A DNA stretch of 64,000 nucleotides, taken from the NCBI RefSeq assembly GCF_004346845.1, contig NZ_SMGI01000004.1:244511-308510 (forward strand). Reading direction: 5' to 3'. The translations under genes and the position numbers were made by a program. Shown piece by piece: positions 51,260 through 61,843 of the stretch. The DNA is from Winogradskyella wandonensis (GTDB lineage Bacteria; Bacteroidota; Bacteroidia; Flavobacteriales; Flavobacteriaceae). Each line of letters opens with the position of its first letter. Positions within the stretch are counted from its first letter, which is position 1. The notes under the pieces were generated by a model that ran no database searches, was not told the origin of the DNA, and was given only the letters and a program-made list of their open reading frames with translations.

Positions 51260-51327
51260 CAGTGCAATACGTATTAAATTTACGAATTGCAATAGTACAA
51301 AATTAGCCACCAAAACTCAGTAGTCAA

Positions 51328-53673
51328 CTAATTGATTTTATAAATACTTACAACGTCCGTGTCGCTCTGCGTGATAACAAACACATCTTTGTTTCTATGT
51401 AATTTTACAAGAGACGAAGCTGAAGTTCCGTAAACCGGAAAATTAGGTAACAATCTAGCTTGGCTATCAAAGACATAGACTTTACTGGATTGTAAATCTG
51501 TTGTAGTGATATAAATTTTGTTATTTAGATAAAAAATCTTTGGAGCTGTATAATTCCCAAAATCCAATTCGACGGTTTTATTGTTTACCTTTAATAAGTT
51601 GTCCGTTAATGATACTAACGTTTTACTAGTTGCTGTAAAGTTGGAGTCGCTGTTTAGACCGTGTTTGTTAAACTTTATAGTTCCGTTTGTATTAACTTCT
51701 GCGATTAATCCTGCTTTGGTAGTGGTAACAAATCTATTCCTGTAATTGTAAATAGAATTATTAGAAAAGTCTAAATCGCCTTTAACTTTAACGCGCTTTT
51801 GTCCTTGTCTGTTAAGAATTTCTAGTTTTTTTCCTTGTGAAAAAACAATATAATCTTTCGTGCCTATTCTAAAATGCTTGGGTTGGCTAGATATAGATTT
51901 AGAAGCGCTTTTGTATTTAAAACCGTTAACATGCTTACCCTTTACGTCGTACATCAAAAGATTTTTGTCTTGTGTAATTAAAAGCCGATAGTTTTTTTGT
52001 TTGTCGTAATCAAATACAGATAGCGGTTGCGTAATAGGCTCAGAAAATTTTAAAGGAAATGGACTAACTACTCTACCATTTCTATCTATAACATGTAGTT
52101 GATTTGCTGTAGCAAAAGCCAATTGTAATTTTCCGTTGTTGTAAATATCAATTTGCTCTATTTTTCCAAGAACGGGTCCGTCTAGTTGTTTTTTCCATTG
52201 TACTCTTCCGCTTTTAGAAATCTGATAAAGAAAATTATTTACATCTTGTACTAGAATATCCGAACCACCAGTTACATGATTTTTTACAGTTTGTGCTGGT
52301 GCAATTAGTTCAGCAGGTAATTCTATGCTGAAGCTTTCGGTAACTGAGTTTTTTTGTGCTCGTTTTTTGCTTTTAGCATATACGCCATTTATATGTGCAA
52401 AATCGTTTTCAGCAATATATTGAATAACATTACAATTAAATCCTGCAGAATTTCGATTTAGATATTTTTCTAACCCTTTTTCGTTCTTATAGATTAGCAA
52501 AGATGAATTTGAAGCTATCTTTTCTGTGACACTTAGCCATTTTTCAGATTCTGAAAGTGTTTTGTTGTTAACCTTAGAATCGATAATATGTTTAAGTATT
52601 TCTAAGTTATCCGATAAGACTAAAAAATTCTCTAAGACAAACCCGTAATTTGTTTTATGAAATTCAAAAAAAGGAGAGAAATCTTCTTCAAAAAGTACTG
52701 GCTTAGACAACTTAAAAATTTCAGCCTTTTTATGTGTCTCTTGAATAGAGATGTCGATTAGTCCACTTTTTAGTATATCTATGTCTAAAAAGTTAATTGC
52801 AATAGCGGTTCCTATACTAGTCTCAATAAATGCAATCTCGTTACTTAGGGATAACAACCCTGTTTTTGTGGAATCCTTTTTAGCAAGATTCCTAGTTTTA
52901 AGATTTTTATAAAATGTATCGAAATCATCAAAAGCAACACGCTTAAAACTTTCTGCGTTTTCCGGAATAATTTTGGCGAGATTAAATGTCTGAGGTTTTG
53001 TGTTTTTAAATGCGCTAAAAAAGTAGCTGCTATCTTGGCTTACAGTTACTCCGTTGAATGCTATTGCATCTATTTCGCTGGTGATATCTAAAATGTCATA
53101 CTTTGAAATTGAATCAGCGTTGCGATTTTTTTCAAAAAGAAGTTCATTGTTAATTGAATTTTTAAAAAGAATTGAAGCTGTGCTATTTTCTGAAGATGTC
53201 GAAAATAACGCTTTAACTTCTAGGTTCTCATTATCATTTATTGTTTTTACAAGCCTTACATCTTTTGAGGCGAAAAATATGCTATCAACCACGCGATGGT
53301 AAATCGTATCATTTTTAAATATGGATTTAAAAATAGTTTTGTCCTGTGTCGATTCTGTTTTTAATAATGAATCTTTTCGTATAAGGTCTTTATGATATTT
53401 GGAAATTAAGGCAGCACTTTGGTTGGCAAAACTAAGATATAAAGGCTGTTCTATATTTATAAATCCCGTATGATTGATTAGGGAGTCTATTTTAAGTTCT
53501 TTAAACGGTAAGTTAAGATTCTGAAGTTCTTTAAAACTTTCAAGATTATTAATCTTAATTATAGTATGGTGTTGTTGTGGAATAAAATCTAATGCATCAC
53601 TTTTTTTTGTGTAACGCTTAGAGCATGAAAATAAATTAACAATTAATAGAATGTAAACAAAGTGTTTTCTCAT
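51328..53673 (-). CDS. Large flavobacterial lipoprotein with a C-terminal beta-propeller-like part
   Basis: The 781-residue protein has a lipoprotein signal (MRKHFVYILLIVNLFSC, Cys17). The N-terminal two-thirds have no motif I recognise. From about residue 455, repeated VQDVNNFLYQISKSGRVQWK, LHVIDRNGRVVSPFPLKFSE and LEILNRQGQKRVKVKG blades recall PQQ-like or WD40-like beta-propellers. It lies 30 bases downstream of rnhB on the same strand, a frequent flavobacterial pair as I recall. The function is unknown. Confidence 0.72.
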   Translation of the reverse strand: MRKHFVYILLIVNLFSCSKRYTKKSDALDFIPQQHHTIIKINNLESFKELQNLNLPFKELKIDSLINHTGFINIEQPLYLSFANQSAALISKYHKDLIRKDSLLKTESTQDKTIFKSIFKNDTIYHRVVDSIFFASKDVRLVKTINDNENLEVKALFSTSSENSTASILFKNSINNELLFEKNRNADSISKYDILDITSEIDAIAFNGVTVSQDSSYFFSAFKNTKPQTFNLAKIIPENAESFKRVAFDDFDTFYKNLKTRNLAKKDSTKTGLLSLSNEIAFIETSIGTAIAINFLDIDILKSGLIDISIQETHKKAEIFKLSKPVLFEEDFSPFFEFHKTNYGFVLENFLVLSDNLEILKHIIDSKVNNKTLSESEKWLSVTEKIASNSSLLIYKNEKGLEKYLNRNSAGFNCNVIQYIAENDFAHINGVYAKSKKRAQKNSVTESFSIELPAELIAPAQTVKNHVTGGSDILVQDVNNFLYQISKSGRVQWKKQLDGPVLGKIEQIDIYNNGKLQLAFATANQLHVIDRNGRVVSPFPLKFSEPITQPLSVFDYDKQKNYRLLITQDKNLLMYDVKGKHVNGFKYKSASKSISSQPKHFRIGTKDYIVFSQGKKLEILNRQGQKRVKVKGDLDFSNNSIYNYRNRFVTTTKAGLIAEVNTNGTIKFNKHGLNSDSNFTATSKTLVSLTDNLLKVNNKTVELDFGNYTAPKIFYLNNKIYITTTDLQSSKVYVFDSQARLLPNFPVYGTSASSLVKLHRNKDVFVITQSDTDVVSIYKIN

Positions 53674-53703
53674 TACCGTTATGTTTCCACAAATATAAAA
53701 GAC

Positions 53704-54306
53704 TTATAAATCTAACGTGTATTGTTCAGGGAGTAATCTAAAGGATTTACGATGGTATTTTGTGACACCATACTTTTTTATTGCAGCTCGATGCTCTTTT
53801 GATGGGTAACCTTTATTTTTTTTCCAATTATACATTGGAAATTCTTCATGTATTTTTTCCATATATAAGTCACGATACGTTTTTGCCAAAATAGAAGCCG
53901 CTGCTATACTAAGATACTTACTATCACCTTTAATTATAGTTTGATGAGGTATGTTACTATAAGGTTTAAACTTATTGCCATCCACAATAATAAATGAGGG
54001 CTGTACTGTAAGTTTAGAAATAGACGCATGCATGGCCTTTATCGAAGCGTTTAATATGTTTACAGTGTCTATTTCCTCTTCATGTATATGACTTACTGCA
54101 AATGCAATAGCTTCGCATTCAATAATTGGTTTTAGTAAAAGTCTTTTAGATTCTGATAATTGCTTAGAGTCATTAAGAAGCAAATTAGAGAAATCAGGGT
54201 TTAAAATAACAGCGGCTGCGGTAACGGGACCAGCTAGGCAGCCTCGTCCGGCTTCGTCGGTTCCGCATTCAAAATTTTGGTTCGAGAATGTTTTTATTAA
54301 TGCCAT
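53704..54306 (-). CDS. rnhB: Ribonuclease HII
   Basis: RNase HII cuts RNA-DNA hybrids and removes misincorporated ribonucleotides. The 200-residue protein has the catalytic acidic residues in [20 protein letters not shown], the Asp in FIIVDGNKF, and the conserved [21 protein letters not shown] and [14 protein letters not shown]. The length is normal. It is the first gene of the pair with the downstream lipoprotein. Confidence 0.95.
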   Translation of the reverse strand: MALIKTFSNQNFECGTDEAGRGCLAGPVTAAAVILNPDFSNLLLNDSKQLSESKRLLLKPIIECEAIAFAVSHIHEEEIDTVNILNASIKAMHASISKLTVQPSFIIVDGNKFKPYSNIPHQTIIKGDSKYLSIAAASILAKTYRDLYMEKIHEEFPMYNWKKNKGYPSKEHRAAIKKYGVTKYHRKSFRLLPEQYTLDL

Positions 54307-54510
54307 AAAATAGGGATTTGAAAATTACATTCAATTATTAAAATAGCAATATTTCTGTAGGGTATATTTCGATTATGCAAAAGAATAATTTCGATATTGC
54401 TGTATTATTAAGTTTTAAGCATCTTTCTTTAACATTTTTTTGTGTCTTTCCCTTGGATTTTTAATATTTTATTATGATGTTTGCGGAAGACTAACTCAAA
54501 TAATTGTTTT

Positions 54511-57500
54511 ATGAAATTAAAGTTAACATGGTTATTAACGCTTTTTATGGCGTTTGTAATGCAACTTTCTTTTGGACAAGAGAAAGACATTACGGGTACG
54601 GTTACAGCAGCCTCGGACGGATTACCGTTGCCAGGCGTAAATGTAATTGTTAAAGGTACCGCAAGAGGTACGCAAACAGACTTTGATGGTAAGTATTCTA
54701 TCAAGGCAAAAGCAGGAGATGTACTTGTCTTCTCATTCGTTAGTATGAAAACTACCGAAAAAACGGTTGGAGCTTCTAATGTCATTAATTTAGTAATGGC
54801 GGATGATGTGGCTTCACTAGAAGAGGTTGTTATAACGGGTTACAGTGGTGCTAAGAATAGTGCTAAAGTAGCTTCAGCTTTATCTACCGTTAGTAGTGAA
54901 TCTATTGAACAAGTACCTATTAACTCTATTGACCAAGTATTACAGGGTAATGCAGCTGGTGTAAGTGTTAACACAGGGTCTGGGCAGCCAGGACAAAGTG
55001 CTACTATTATCATTAGGGGGCGTGCTTCGATAAACGGTGATATAGAGCCTTTATTCGTAATTGATGGAATTCCTGTAGACCAGGATAACTTCCGAAGTTT
55101 AAACCAGAATGACATTGAAAGTATGTCTGTACTTAAGGATGCGGCTGCAACTGCAATTTACGGAAACAGAGGTGCTGGGGGTGTTATTTTAATTACAACA
55201 AAAAGAGGTAAAAAGGGTTCAGGATTAAAAGTTCAGTATAGAACTCTATATGGATTATCAAGAAATCCTAATGCTAATTTTGATGTAATGGACACGCGTC
55301 AATTACTTACTTGGAGAAGAGATATTCTTGGATCAGGTTTTGGTAGTAACTTCACAGATGCAGAAATCGCAGCACAGCCAAATACAGATTGGTCAGATAT
55401 CTTCTTTAGAGATGGTATTAATCAGTCACATGAATTTGTTGTAACACAAGGTGGTGAATTAAACACTTCTTATACTTCGTTAAATTATTTCGAGCAAGAA
55501 GGAACAACTTTAGGTAGTAAGCTGCAGCGTTTTTCTGCTAGAACTAACTTTAGTGGTAATACCTCTGATAATAAATTTAGTTATTCAACAGGATTAACAG
55601 TTAACTACTCTAAAAGTAGCTTTATTGTTGATGCAGCAAGAGGTGGCAATACCGGTGGTCAGTTAGATAATGCCTTCATTGTACCTTACATTGGACTTCC
55701 TTATTTAGACCCATTCAATGCAGACGGTTCTTTGAATATTTTTGGTACACAAGCTTCTGGTGCTTTTGATGGTGCTGGTAACTTAAGTCCTGGTGGAGCT
55801 AATGGATTTGTTAACACGCCATTTATTGCTCTAAACACAGTAAGATTAAATCCTGATGTTGAAAGAGAATTTAGAGGAATTGGTACTTTATCGGGAGATT
55901 ATAATTTTGTAAAGAATTTAACGGCTTCTGCTACTTTTGGTATTGATTATACCAACGTGGAGTCATTAAACATTGTTTCCCCTGGAAGTATTAGAGGTTT
56001 AATTACTCCAACTGCAGGTTCTGCAAATAAGGGAAGTCAATCTGAAAGCTTCTTTAGAAGAGCAAGTTTTAATATGAACGCTTCCTTGCGTTACGTGAAC
56101 GACTTTTTTAGTGACAAGCTCAATTTAAACGCTGCTGTTTTTGGTGAGTATAACTATACGAATTTCCAAAATGCTGGTTTTACAGCGTTTGGTTTAAATC
56201 CTGCTTTACCAGGTTCGGGTGCTGGATTTACACCAGGTACAGTGGTTGAGAACGGAGGGAATCCTTATATTCCGAATGTATTTTCTACAGAATCAGAAAT
56301 TGCTTTAGCTTCTATATTTGGTAGTATTTCTTTAGATTGGGATGGTAAGTACGGTTTTGAGGGTACAATAAGACGCGATGGAACTTCTCGTTTTGTTACT
56401 AACCGTTACGGTACTTTCTGGTCTGTTGCAGGTCGTTGGAATATTGACAATGAGCCTTTTATGGAAGGTGTGGACTGGGTTAATACTTTAAAGTTAAGAG
56501 CAAGTTATGGTACGGTAGGTAATCAAGGTGTTGGTTCTATCTACGAAGGATTACAAACTGTTGGAGCTGGTGTAGGTTATCAAAACTCGGTTTCTTATTC
56601 TGTAACTAATTTAAGAGATTCAAACATTAAGTGGGAAGAAAAGACTTCAGCTAACATCGGTTTAAGTTTTGGTTTCTTTAATAATAGATTAACTGGTGAA
56701 TTAGATTTTTACCGTGACTACACTAACGATTTATTCGATGGGCGCTTGTTATCTACTGCTGGGACAGGTTTTGGCAGTGTAACAACAAACGTAGCTGAGA
56801 TGAGTAATACAGGTGTTGATTTACAAATATCTTACGACTTACTAAGAAAGTCTGATACTAATAATTGGTCAATTAGATTGAATGCCAATGGAAACTATAA
56901 CAAAAATGAAGTGGAGCTTGTTTCTAGTGATACTGGCTTTACTGGTAATACGCTTCGTGTTCAAGAAGGACGACCAATATTTACATGGTTTTTACCACGT
57001 TGGGCAGGTGTAAACCCAGCAAACGGTGATCCACTTTATTTAGATGCTGATGGTAATTTAACAGATGTTTTCTCTAACAACAATGCTGTATATTTAGACA
57101 AAAATTTTGACCCTACATATACTGGTGGTTTTGGTGCTGATATCTCTTACAAAAACTTTACACTTAATTCTTTATTCTCTTTTGCAGCGGATAGATGGAG
57201 ACAGAACAGTTCTCTTGCGATTGTAGAAGACGTTGGTTTAGCTGGATTTGCAAATCAATCTGTTTCAATGTTAAATGCATGGACTACTCCGGGCCAAATT
57301 ACAGATATTCCGGCCTTAAGTAATGGAGGATTAAGGGCTGTTGATGGTGATAGATATCTAGAAGATGCTTCATTCCTAAGATTAAGAAATGTAACCTTAG
57401 CTTACAACTTTGATTCTGAGACATTAGCGAAGTCAAATATATTTACAGCCGCTAGATTATACTTACAAGGAACTAACCTAATTACATGGTCAAAATGGAG

Positions 57501-57591
57501 AGGGTTCGATCCAGAAGGTAATGGTTCTACGGGATTCTTCGATTATCCTGTTGCAAGAACCTTTACTGTAGGTTTTGATTTAACTTTTTAA
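54511..57591 (+). CDS. SusC/RagA-type TonB-dependent outer-membrane transporter
   Basis: SusC proteins import glycans or peptides bound by SusD. I chose the ATG at 54511 (1026 residues, MKLKLTWLLTLFMAFVMQL) with a signal peptide; the track frame starts 10 codons earlier. A carboxypeptidase-regulatory-like domain comes first (DITGTVTAASDGLPLPGVNV), then the plug (VLQGNAAGVSVNTGSGQPGQ, VFVIDGIPVDQ-like segment, DAAATAIYGNRGAGGVILIT) and a beta-barrel to the C-terminus (TFTVGFDLTF). No sugar-degrading enzyme or regulator is next to it. Confidence 0.93.
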   Translation: MKLKLTWLLTLFMAFVMQLSFGQEKDITGTVTAASDGLPLPGVNVIVKGTARGTQTDFDGKYSIKAKAGDVLVFSFVSMKTTEKTVGASNVINLVMADDVASLEEVVITGYSGAKNSAKVASALSTVSSESIEQVPINSIDQVLQGNAAGVSVNTGSGQPGQSATIIIRGRASINGDIEPLFVIDGIPVDQDNFRSLNQNDIESMSVLKDAAATAIYGNRGAGGVILITTKRGKKGSGLKVQYRTLYGLSRNPNANFDVMDTRQLLTWRRDILGSGFGSNFTDAEIAAQPNTDWSDIFFRDGINQSHEFVVTQGGELNTSYTSLNYFEQEGTTLGSKLQRFSARTNFSGNTSDNKFSYSTGLTVNYSKSSFIVDAARGGNTGGQLDNAFIVPYIGLPYLDPFNADGSLNIFGTQASGAFDGAGNLSPGGANGFVNTPFIALNTVRLNPDVEREFRGIGTLSGDYNFVKNLTASATFGIDYTNVESLNIVSPGSIRGLITPTAGSANKGSQSESFFRRASFNMNASLRYVNDFFSDKLNLNAAVFGEYNYTNFQNAGFTAFGLNPALPGSGAGFTPGTVVENGGNPYIPNVFSTESEIALASIFGSISLDWDGKYGFEGTIRRDGTSRFVTNRYGTFWSVAGRWNIDNEPFMEGVDWVNTLKLRASYGTVGNQGVGSIYEGLQTVGAGVGYQNSVSYSVTNLRDSNIKWEEKTSANIGLSFGFFNNRLTGELDFYRDYTNDLFDGRLLSTAGTGFGSVTTNVAEMSNTGVDLQISYDLLRKSDTNNWSIRLNANGNYNKNEVELVSSDTGFTGNTLRVQEGRPIFTWFLPRWAGVNPANGDPLYLDADGNLTDVFSNNNAVYLDKNFDPTYTGGFGADISYKNFTLNSLFSFAADRWRQNSSLAIVEDVGLAGFANQSVSMLNAWTTPGQITDIPALSNGGLRAVDGDRYLEDASFLRLRNVTLAYNFDSETLAKSNIFTAARLYLQGTNLITWSKWRGFDPEGNGSTGFFDYPVARTFTVGFDLTF

Positions 57592-57603
57592 AAAAAAAAT
57601 AAT

Positions 57604-59016
57604 ATGAAAAATAATTTATTAATAGCTTTTTTATTCTCTATTACATTAATGGGGTGTAGCGATCAATTAGAACGCTTTCCGATTGATTCGTTAGTTGAGG
57701 AAACAGCTTTTCAAACTGTTGAAGATTTACAAAGAGGTCTTTCAGCGGTGATTGGAAATTATAGTCCGTCAGCGCTTGTAAATCATAATTCTGTGTTTAC
57801 AGACAACTGTAAACTTGGAGTTAACAATGGAGGACAACAATTAAATAATTTAAACCAAATTTTAGATTCTCAAACAGGAGGCGCTGGGTTATGGAACAAT
57901 CGTTATGGCATGATTAACGATGCTAACCGATTATTTGCGGCGGCGGAACGTATTACACCTGACGCTTCCGAGCAAGCAGATTATAATAACATACTTGGGC
58001 AGGCATACGCTTTTAGAGCGCTTGCACACTGGGATTTATTATTATATTTTGGCTTTGATGTAACTAATCCTTCTGCTGAAGGAGTTCCATACATTGATTT
58101 CGTATCTACTACTGCTACTCCAGCTAGAAATACAGTAGGAGAAGTGCTTACTGGCATACAAGATGATTTAACAGAAGCTAAAACACGTTTAGCTGGTGCT
58201 ACGGATATTAGTTTTGCAACTCCTGATTTTGTAGATTTTGTTAGAGCTAGAATAGCATTAGAAACTGGGGATTACCCGACTGCTGTTTCATTAGCATCTT
58301 CAATAATAGCAAGTTATCCGTTAGCAGACCAATCTCAGTATTTTAATATGTTTAATGAAGATGCCGACACAACTGAGGTAATCTGGAGATATGACAATGT
58401 ACAAGGCTTTAGTTATAATATTGCTGGTACTTGGATTTTTACTGGAACAGGTGGAGGTTTTGTAGAAATGTCAAATGAATTGTTTGGTTTATTAGATCCT
58501 TCAGATGTGAGACAGGCTGTTAATGTAGATCCTGCTAGTTTACTAGGAGCGGCTGGGGCTAATCCTGAAATTTTAATTGGTAAATACCCGCCAAATGCAG
58601 ATACTCAATACATTAACGATTTTAAGGGTATGCGCGTGTCTGAGGCGTATTTAATACGTGCCGAGGCTAACGCAAGACTATCTCAATTTGGTCCAGCTGC
58701 AAATGATGTTGCCGCCATTAGAAGTGCTAGATTTGGTACTACTGTAGCTCCATTAACGTATTCGAGTGTTGCTAATGCAATAGAGGATATCATAGCAGAG
58801 CGTAGATTGGAACTTGCATATGAAGGACACAGATATAATGATATCAAAAGAGTTAGAGATGTACTAAATGTTGGTATTGAGAGAATTGATGCTGATTGTG
58901 TTGATTTAGGCTCTTTCCCTTGTACATTACCAGTGGACTCTGAGAAGTGGATATTTCCTATTCCTCAAGCTGAAATCAATGCGAATACTAACTTGACTCA
59001 GGCTCCTGGCTATTAA
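57604..59016 (+). CDS. SusD/RagB-type nutrient-binding lipoprotein
   Basis: The 470-residue protein has a lipoprotein signal (MKNNLLIAFLFSITLMGC, Cys18), followed by SDQLERFP, close to the usual SusD opening. The TPR-like helical body shows YGMINDANRLFAAAERIT and AYAFRALAHWDLLLYFG, and the family C-terminus AIEDIIAERRLELAYEGHRY and IPQAEINANTNLTQAPGY. It covers the SusC barrel and binds substrate. It starts 12 bases after SusC. Confidence 0.93.
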   Translation: MKNNLLIAFLFSITLMGCSDQLERFPIDSLVEETAFQTVEDLQRGLSAVIGNYSPSALVNHNSVFTDNCKLGVNNGGQQLNNLNQILDSQTGGAGLWNNRYGMINDANRLFAAAERITPDASEQADYNNILGQAYAFRALAHWDLLLYFGFDVTNPSAEGVPYIDFVSTTATPARNTVGEVLTGIQDDLTEAKTRLAGATDISFATPDFVDFVRARIALETGDYPTAVSLASSIIASYPLADQSQYFNMFNEDADTTEVIWRYDNVQGFSYNIAGTWIFTGTGGGFVEMSNELFGLLDPSDVRQAVNVDPASLLGAAGANPEILIGKYPPNADTQYINDFKGMRVSEAYLIRAEANARLSQFGPAANDVAAIRSARFGTTVAPLTYSSVANAIEDIIAERRLELAYEGHRYNDIKRVRDVLNVGIERIDADCVDLGSFPCTLPVDSEKWIFPIPQAEINANTNLTQAPGY

Positions 59017-59034
59017 AATAAAAAATTTATTATT

Positions 59035-59853
59035 ATGAAAAACATATTTAAACTTTTTGCTTTTTCGTTTATTCTCATGACACTTGGTTGTGAGGAAGAG
59101 ACGATTATATATGGCAATTCAACATTTGTTCAGTTAGCGAACTCAAACAATGTTTCTGTTGTTGAGAATAGCGGACAGACAGTAACTGTTGCTGCAATTC
59201 TCGGGGCTCCACAATCTAGTGATGTAGTAGTCAATTTTGATATAAGTGGATCAGCTGCACCAAGTCGCTACGATTTATCTGCGACTTCTTTTACTATTCC
59301 TGCAGGAGACACCTCAGGCAGTATTTCTTTAACTCCTATTGATAACGATGATATGGATGGTGATGCTGAGATAATTTTCACTTTAGCATCTTCATCAGGT
59401 TTACCTATTGGTATTGGTGGAGAGGGTATTAACGCAATTAGTAAGAAAATTACTATTGTTGATGACAATGTTCCATGTAATGATTTCTTATTGACTGTTA
59501 ATAATGATACATTTGGATCAGAAACTTTTTGGGATATTTTAGATGGAGACGGTAATACCGTAGCGAGCGGTGGTACTTATTCTGATGTTTCAGGAGGCTC
59601 TACAGAACAGGAAACATTTACATTAGAAGATGGTTGTTATACTTTTAGAATGTTTGATTTCTGGGGAGATAATGGTGCTGGATTTGTTTTACAATGTGAA
59701 GCTTTAATTGCAGCAGAAGATAACGGAACTCTTAATGGTATACCAGGTTTAGACGTTAGTACTGTTCCTTCTCCTGGGTTCAGACCAGCTTCTGGTCCTG
59801 CTGACCCATACGATGGTTTTGCAGAGGCTTATGATTTCTGTGTTAATCAGTAA
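59035..59853 (+). CDS. Surface lipoprotein with Calx-beta-like domain, part of the SusCD locus
   Basis: The 272-residue protein has a lipoprotein signal (ILMTLGC, Cys19) followed by acidic EEET, a pattern of Bacteroidota surface-export signals. Residues about 30-140 resemble a Calx-beta domain (VSVVENSGQTVTVAAILGAP, FTIPAGDTSGSISLTPIDND). A second beta-rich part follows, with DGCYTFRMFDFWGDNGAGF, seen in domains of secreted proteases. It is likely a cell-surface substrate binder working with SusC and SusD, 18 bases downstream; the substrate is unknown. Confidence 0.75.
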   Translation: MKNIFKLFAFSFILMTLGCEEETIIYGNSTFVQLANSNNVSVVENSGQTVTVAAILGAPQSSDVVVNFDISGSAAPSRYDLSATSFTIPAGDTSGSISLTPIDNDDMDGDAEIIFTLASSSGLPIGIGGEGINAISKKITIVDDNVPCNDFLLTVNNDTFGSETFWDILDGDGNTVASGGTYSDVSGGSTEQETFTLEDGCYTFRMFDFWGDNGAGFVLQCEALIAAEDNGTLNGIPGLDVSTVPSPGFRPASGPADPYDGFAEAYDFCVNQ

Positions 59854-59875
59854 TCTTTACATCAATTCAAATTAA

Positions 59876-59906
59876 AAAAGAGCTGCCAGTTTTAGGTAGC
59901 TCTTTT
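59876..59906 (+). terminator. Terminator of the SusCD-lipoprotein operon
   Basis: AAAAGAGCTGCC and GGTAGCTCTTTT form a 12-base stem with one G-T pair and a 7-base loop. It lies 22 bases after the lipoprotein stop and ends the operon. Confidence 0.8.
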
Positions 59907-59959
59907 ATTTATACATACACATTATTTTTCTTTAAATTACAATTCCTTTTTAGCTACAG

Positions 59960-61705
59960 ATGATTAGAATGAGACTCATCCAGATTTTACTTTTTGTGAC
60001 GGCATCATCATCTTTTGGTCAGATTTTATTTGAAGATGAGGCTTCTTTACGTGGGTTGGATATTACAACACCCTCTGACGGTAATGGATTAGGTATTAGT
60101 TTTGTTGACTATGATAATGATGGTCTTGATGATTTAACAATACCTTCAAGAGGAAATCAAGAGTTGAAATTTTATAAGAATTTTGGAGGTTTCTTTGTGA
60201 AACAAGATCTTATATTACCTCCGATAACATACCCTACACGCTCAATATCTTGGGTTGATTATGACAACGATGGTGACAAAGATTTATTTGTAGTCAGTGA
60301 TAGTCACGGAAATAGATTATTTAATAGAAATTCAAGTGGAAATTTTGTTGACGTAACTCTATCGTCTGGATTATTTACCGATAACGTTTTTACTTATAGT
60401 GTTTCTTGGGGAGATATACAGAATGATGGATGTTTAGATTTATTTTTTTCAAATAGAACGACCAACACTTTATTTCCTAATTTCTTGTTCAAAAATAACT
60501 GTGATGGCACATTTACTAACGTTAGTTCACTTGCAGGAATATCTTCAGAATCTCGTCTGACATTTGGGGCTTCTTTTTTTGATTATAATAAAGATGGTTT
60601 TCAAGATATTTATTTAATTAACGACAAAAGTTTTTCAAATAGGCTCTACAAGAATAATGGTGATAGTACATTTACGGACGTCAGTGCACTCACCGGAGCT
60701 GGTATAACAGCAGATGCTATGTCTGTTACAATAGATGATTATAATTCTGATGGTTTTCTAGATATATATATAACCAACACAGATATAATTTATGCTGATT
60801 CTAATAGGATACCAGGAAATATATTATTGAAAAATGTTGATGGCAATCATTTTGAAGATGTCTCCGCTGAAAGTTCCGTAGATTTGTTTGGATGGTGTTG
60901 GGGAGCTAATTTTTTGGATGCTGACAATGATTCTGATTTAGATTTATATGTAAGCTGCTTATATGTAACACCCCCATCAATTGATTCATATGGTTTTTTT
61001 GAGAATTCAAACCTTAATCAATTCCATTTACCTTCTAGCATTGCTTTTTTACAAAATAATTATAATAGCTATGGATGCGCTGTTGGAGATGTAAACAGTG
61101 ACGGAAAGGTTGATATTGCCGTTATTAATGATTCAGCAAGTATTCCTAATATTTGGATTAATAAAACCCTTAATGATAACAATTATTTAGCTATAGATTT
61201 AGAAGGAACTGCTGCTAATAAGGACGGAGTAGGTTCGTTAATAGAAGTTACAATTTCTGGAGATAGGCAATACCGATATATTTTAAATGGAGAAGGTTAC
61301 ATTTCGCAAAATTCTTTTATAGAATACTTTGGTTTAGGAGATGCCTCCATTGTGGATGAATTAAAGATAACTTGGCTTAGTGGTACGGTCGATATTTTTT
61401 ATAATATAGCTGCTAACCAAACTCTAAACATAGTTGAAGGGTCATCTTCGACTCTTAGTGCGAACGGGTTGTCTAGAGAATTTCTGCATATTTATCCAAA
61501 TCCGGCTATTGATACAACAAACATATCTTCGTACAGTATTATAAATACTGTAATTCTATATAATAGTTTTGGACAAGAGGTTTATTCTAAAGAGGTAAAT
61601 TCAAAATCCATTAAACTAGATTTGTTAGATTTTATGTCAGGAATTTATTTTCTAAAGATTTCTACTGATAAATCTACAATTGTGAAGAAAATTATAAAAC
61701 AATAA
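59960..61705 (+). CDS. Secreted FG-GAP/VCBS-repeat and ASPIC/UnbV protein with type IX sorting domain
   Basis: The 581-residue protein has a signal peptide (IQILLFVTASSSFG), seven DxDxDG-like calcium loops (DYDNDGLDDL, DYDNDGDKDLF, DIQNDGCLDLF, DYNKDGFQDIY, DYNSDGFLDIY, DADNDSDLDLY, DVNSDGKVDIA) suited to a seven-bladed beta-propeller, then an ASPIC/UnbV part (NNYLAIDLEGTAANKDGVGS) and a C-terminal type IX sorting domain (LHIYPNPAIDTT). It is secreted to the cell surface or medium. It has its own terminator behind it. Confidence 0.9.
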   Translation: MIRMRLIQILLFVTASSSFGQILFEDEASLRGLDITTPSDGNGLGISFVDYDNDGLDDLTIPSRGNQELKFYKNFGGFFVKQDLILPPITYPTRSISWVDYDNDGDKDLFVVSDSHGNRLFNRNSSGNFVDVTLSSGLFTDNVFTYSVSWGDIQNDGCLDLFFSNRTTNTLFPNFLFKNNCDGTFTNVSSLAGISSESRLTFGASFFDYNKDGFQDIYLINDKSFSNRLYKNNGDSTFTDVSALTGAGITADAMSVTIDDYNSDGFLDIYITNTDIIYADSNRIPGNILLKNVDGNHFEDVSAESSVDLFGWCWGANFLDADNDSDLDLYVSCLYVTPPSIDSYGFFENSNLNQFHLPSSIAFLQNNYNSYGCAVGDVNSDGKVDIAVINDSASIPNIWINKTLNDNNYLAIDLEGTAANKDGVGSLIEVTISGDRQYRYILNGEGYISQNSFIEYFGLGDASIVDELKITWLSGTVDIFYNIAANQTLNIVEGSSSTLSANGLSREFLHIYPNPAIDTTNISSYSIINTVILYNSFGQEVYSKEVNSKSIKLDLLDFMSGIYFLKISTDKSTIVKKIIKQ

Positions 61706-61779
61706 GGCTAAAAATAATAAGTCTTATTATTTTTTAGTGTTTTATTTGTTACGGAATATTTTAGAATGCGTCCATAGAA

Positions 61780-61804
61780 CGACTCATTTGAGTCGCTTTT
61801 TTTT
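61780..61804 (+). terminator. Terminator of the FG-GAP/UnbV gene
   Basis: CGACTCA and TGAGTCG form a 7-base stem with a TT loop, followed by a C and eight T. It lies 75 bases after the stop. Confidence 0.8.
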
Positions 61805-61843
61805 ATTACTATTTAACTACCTTTACGTTTTATTCCTGAATAA

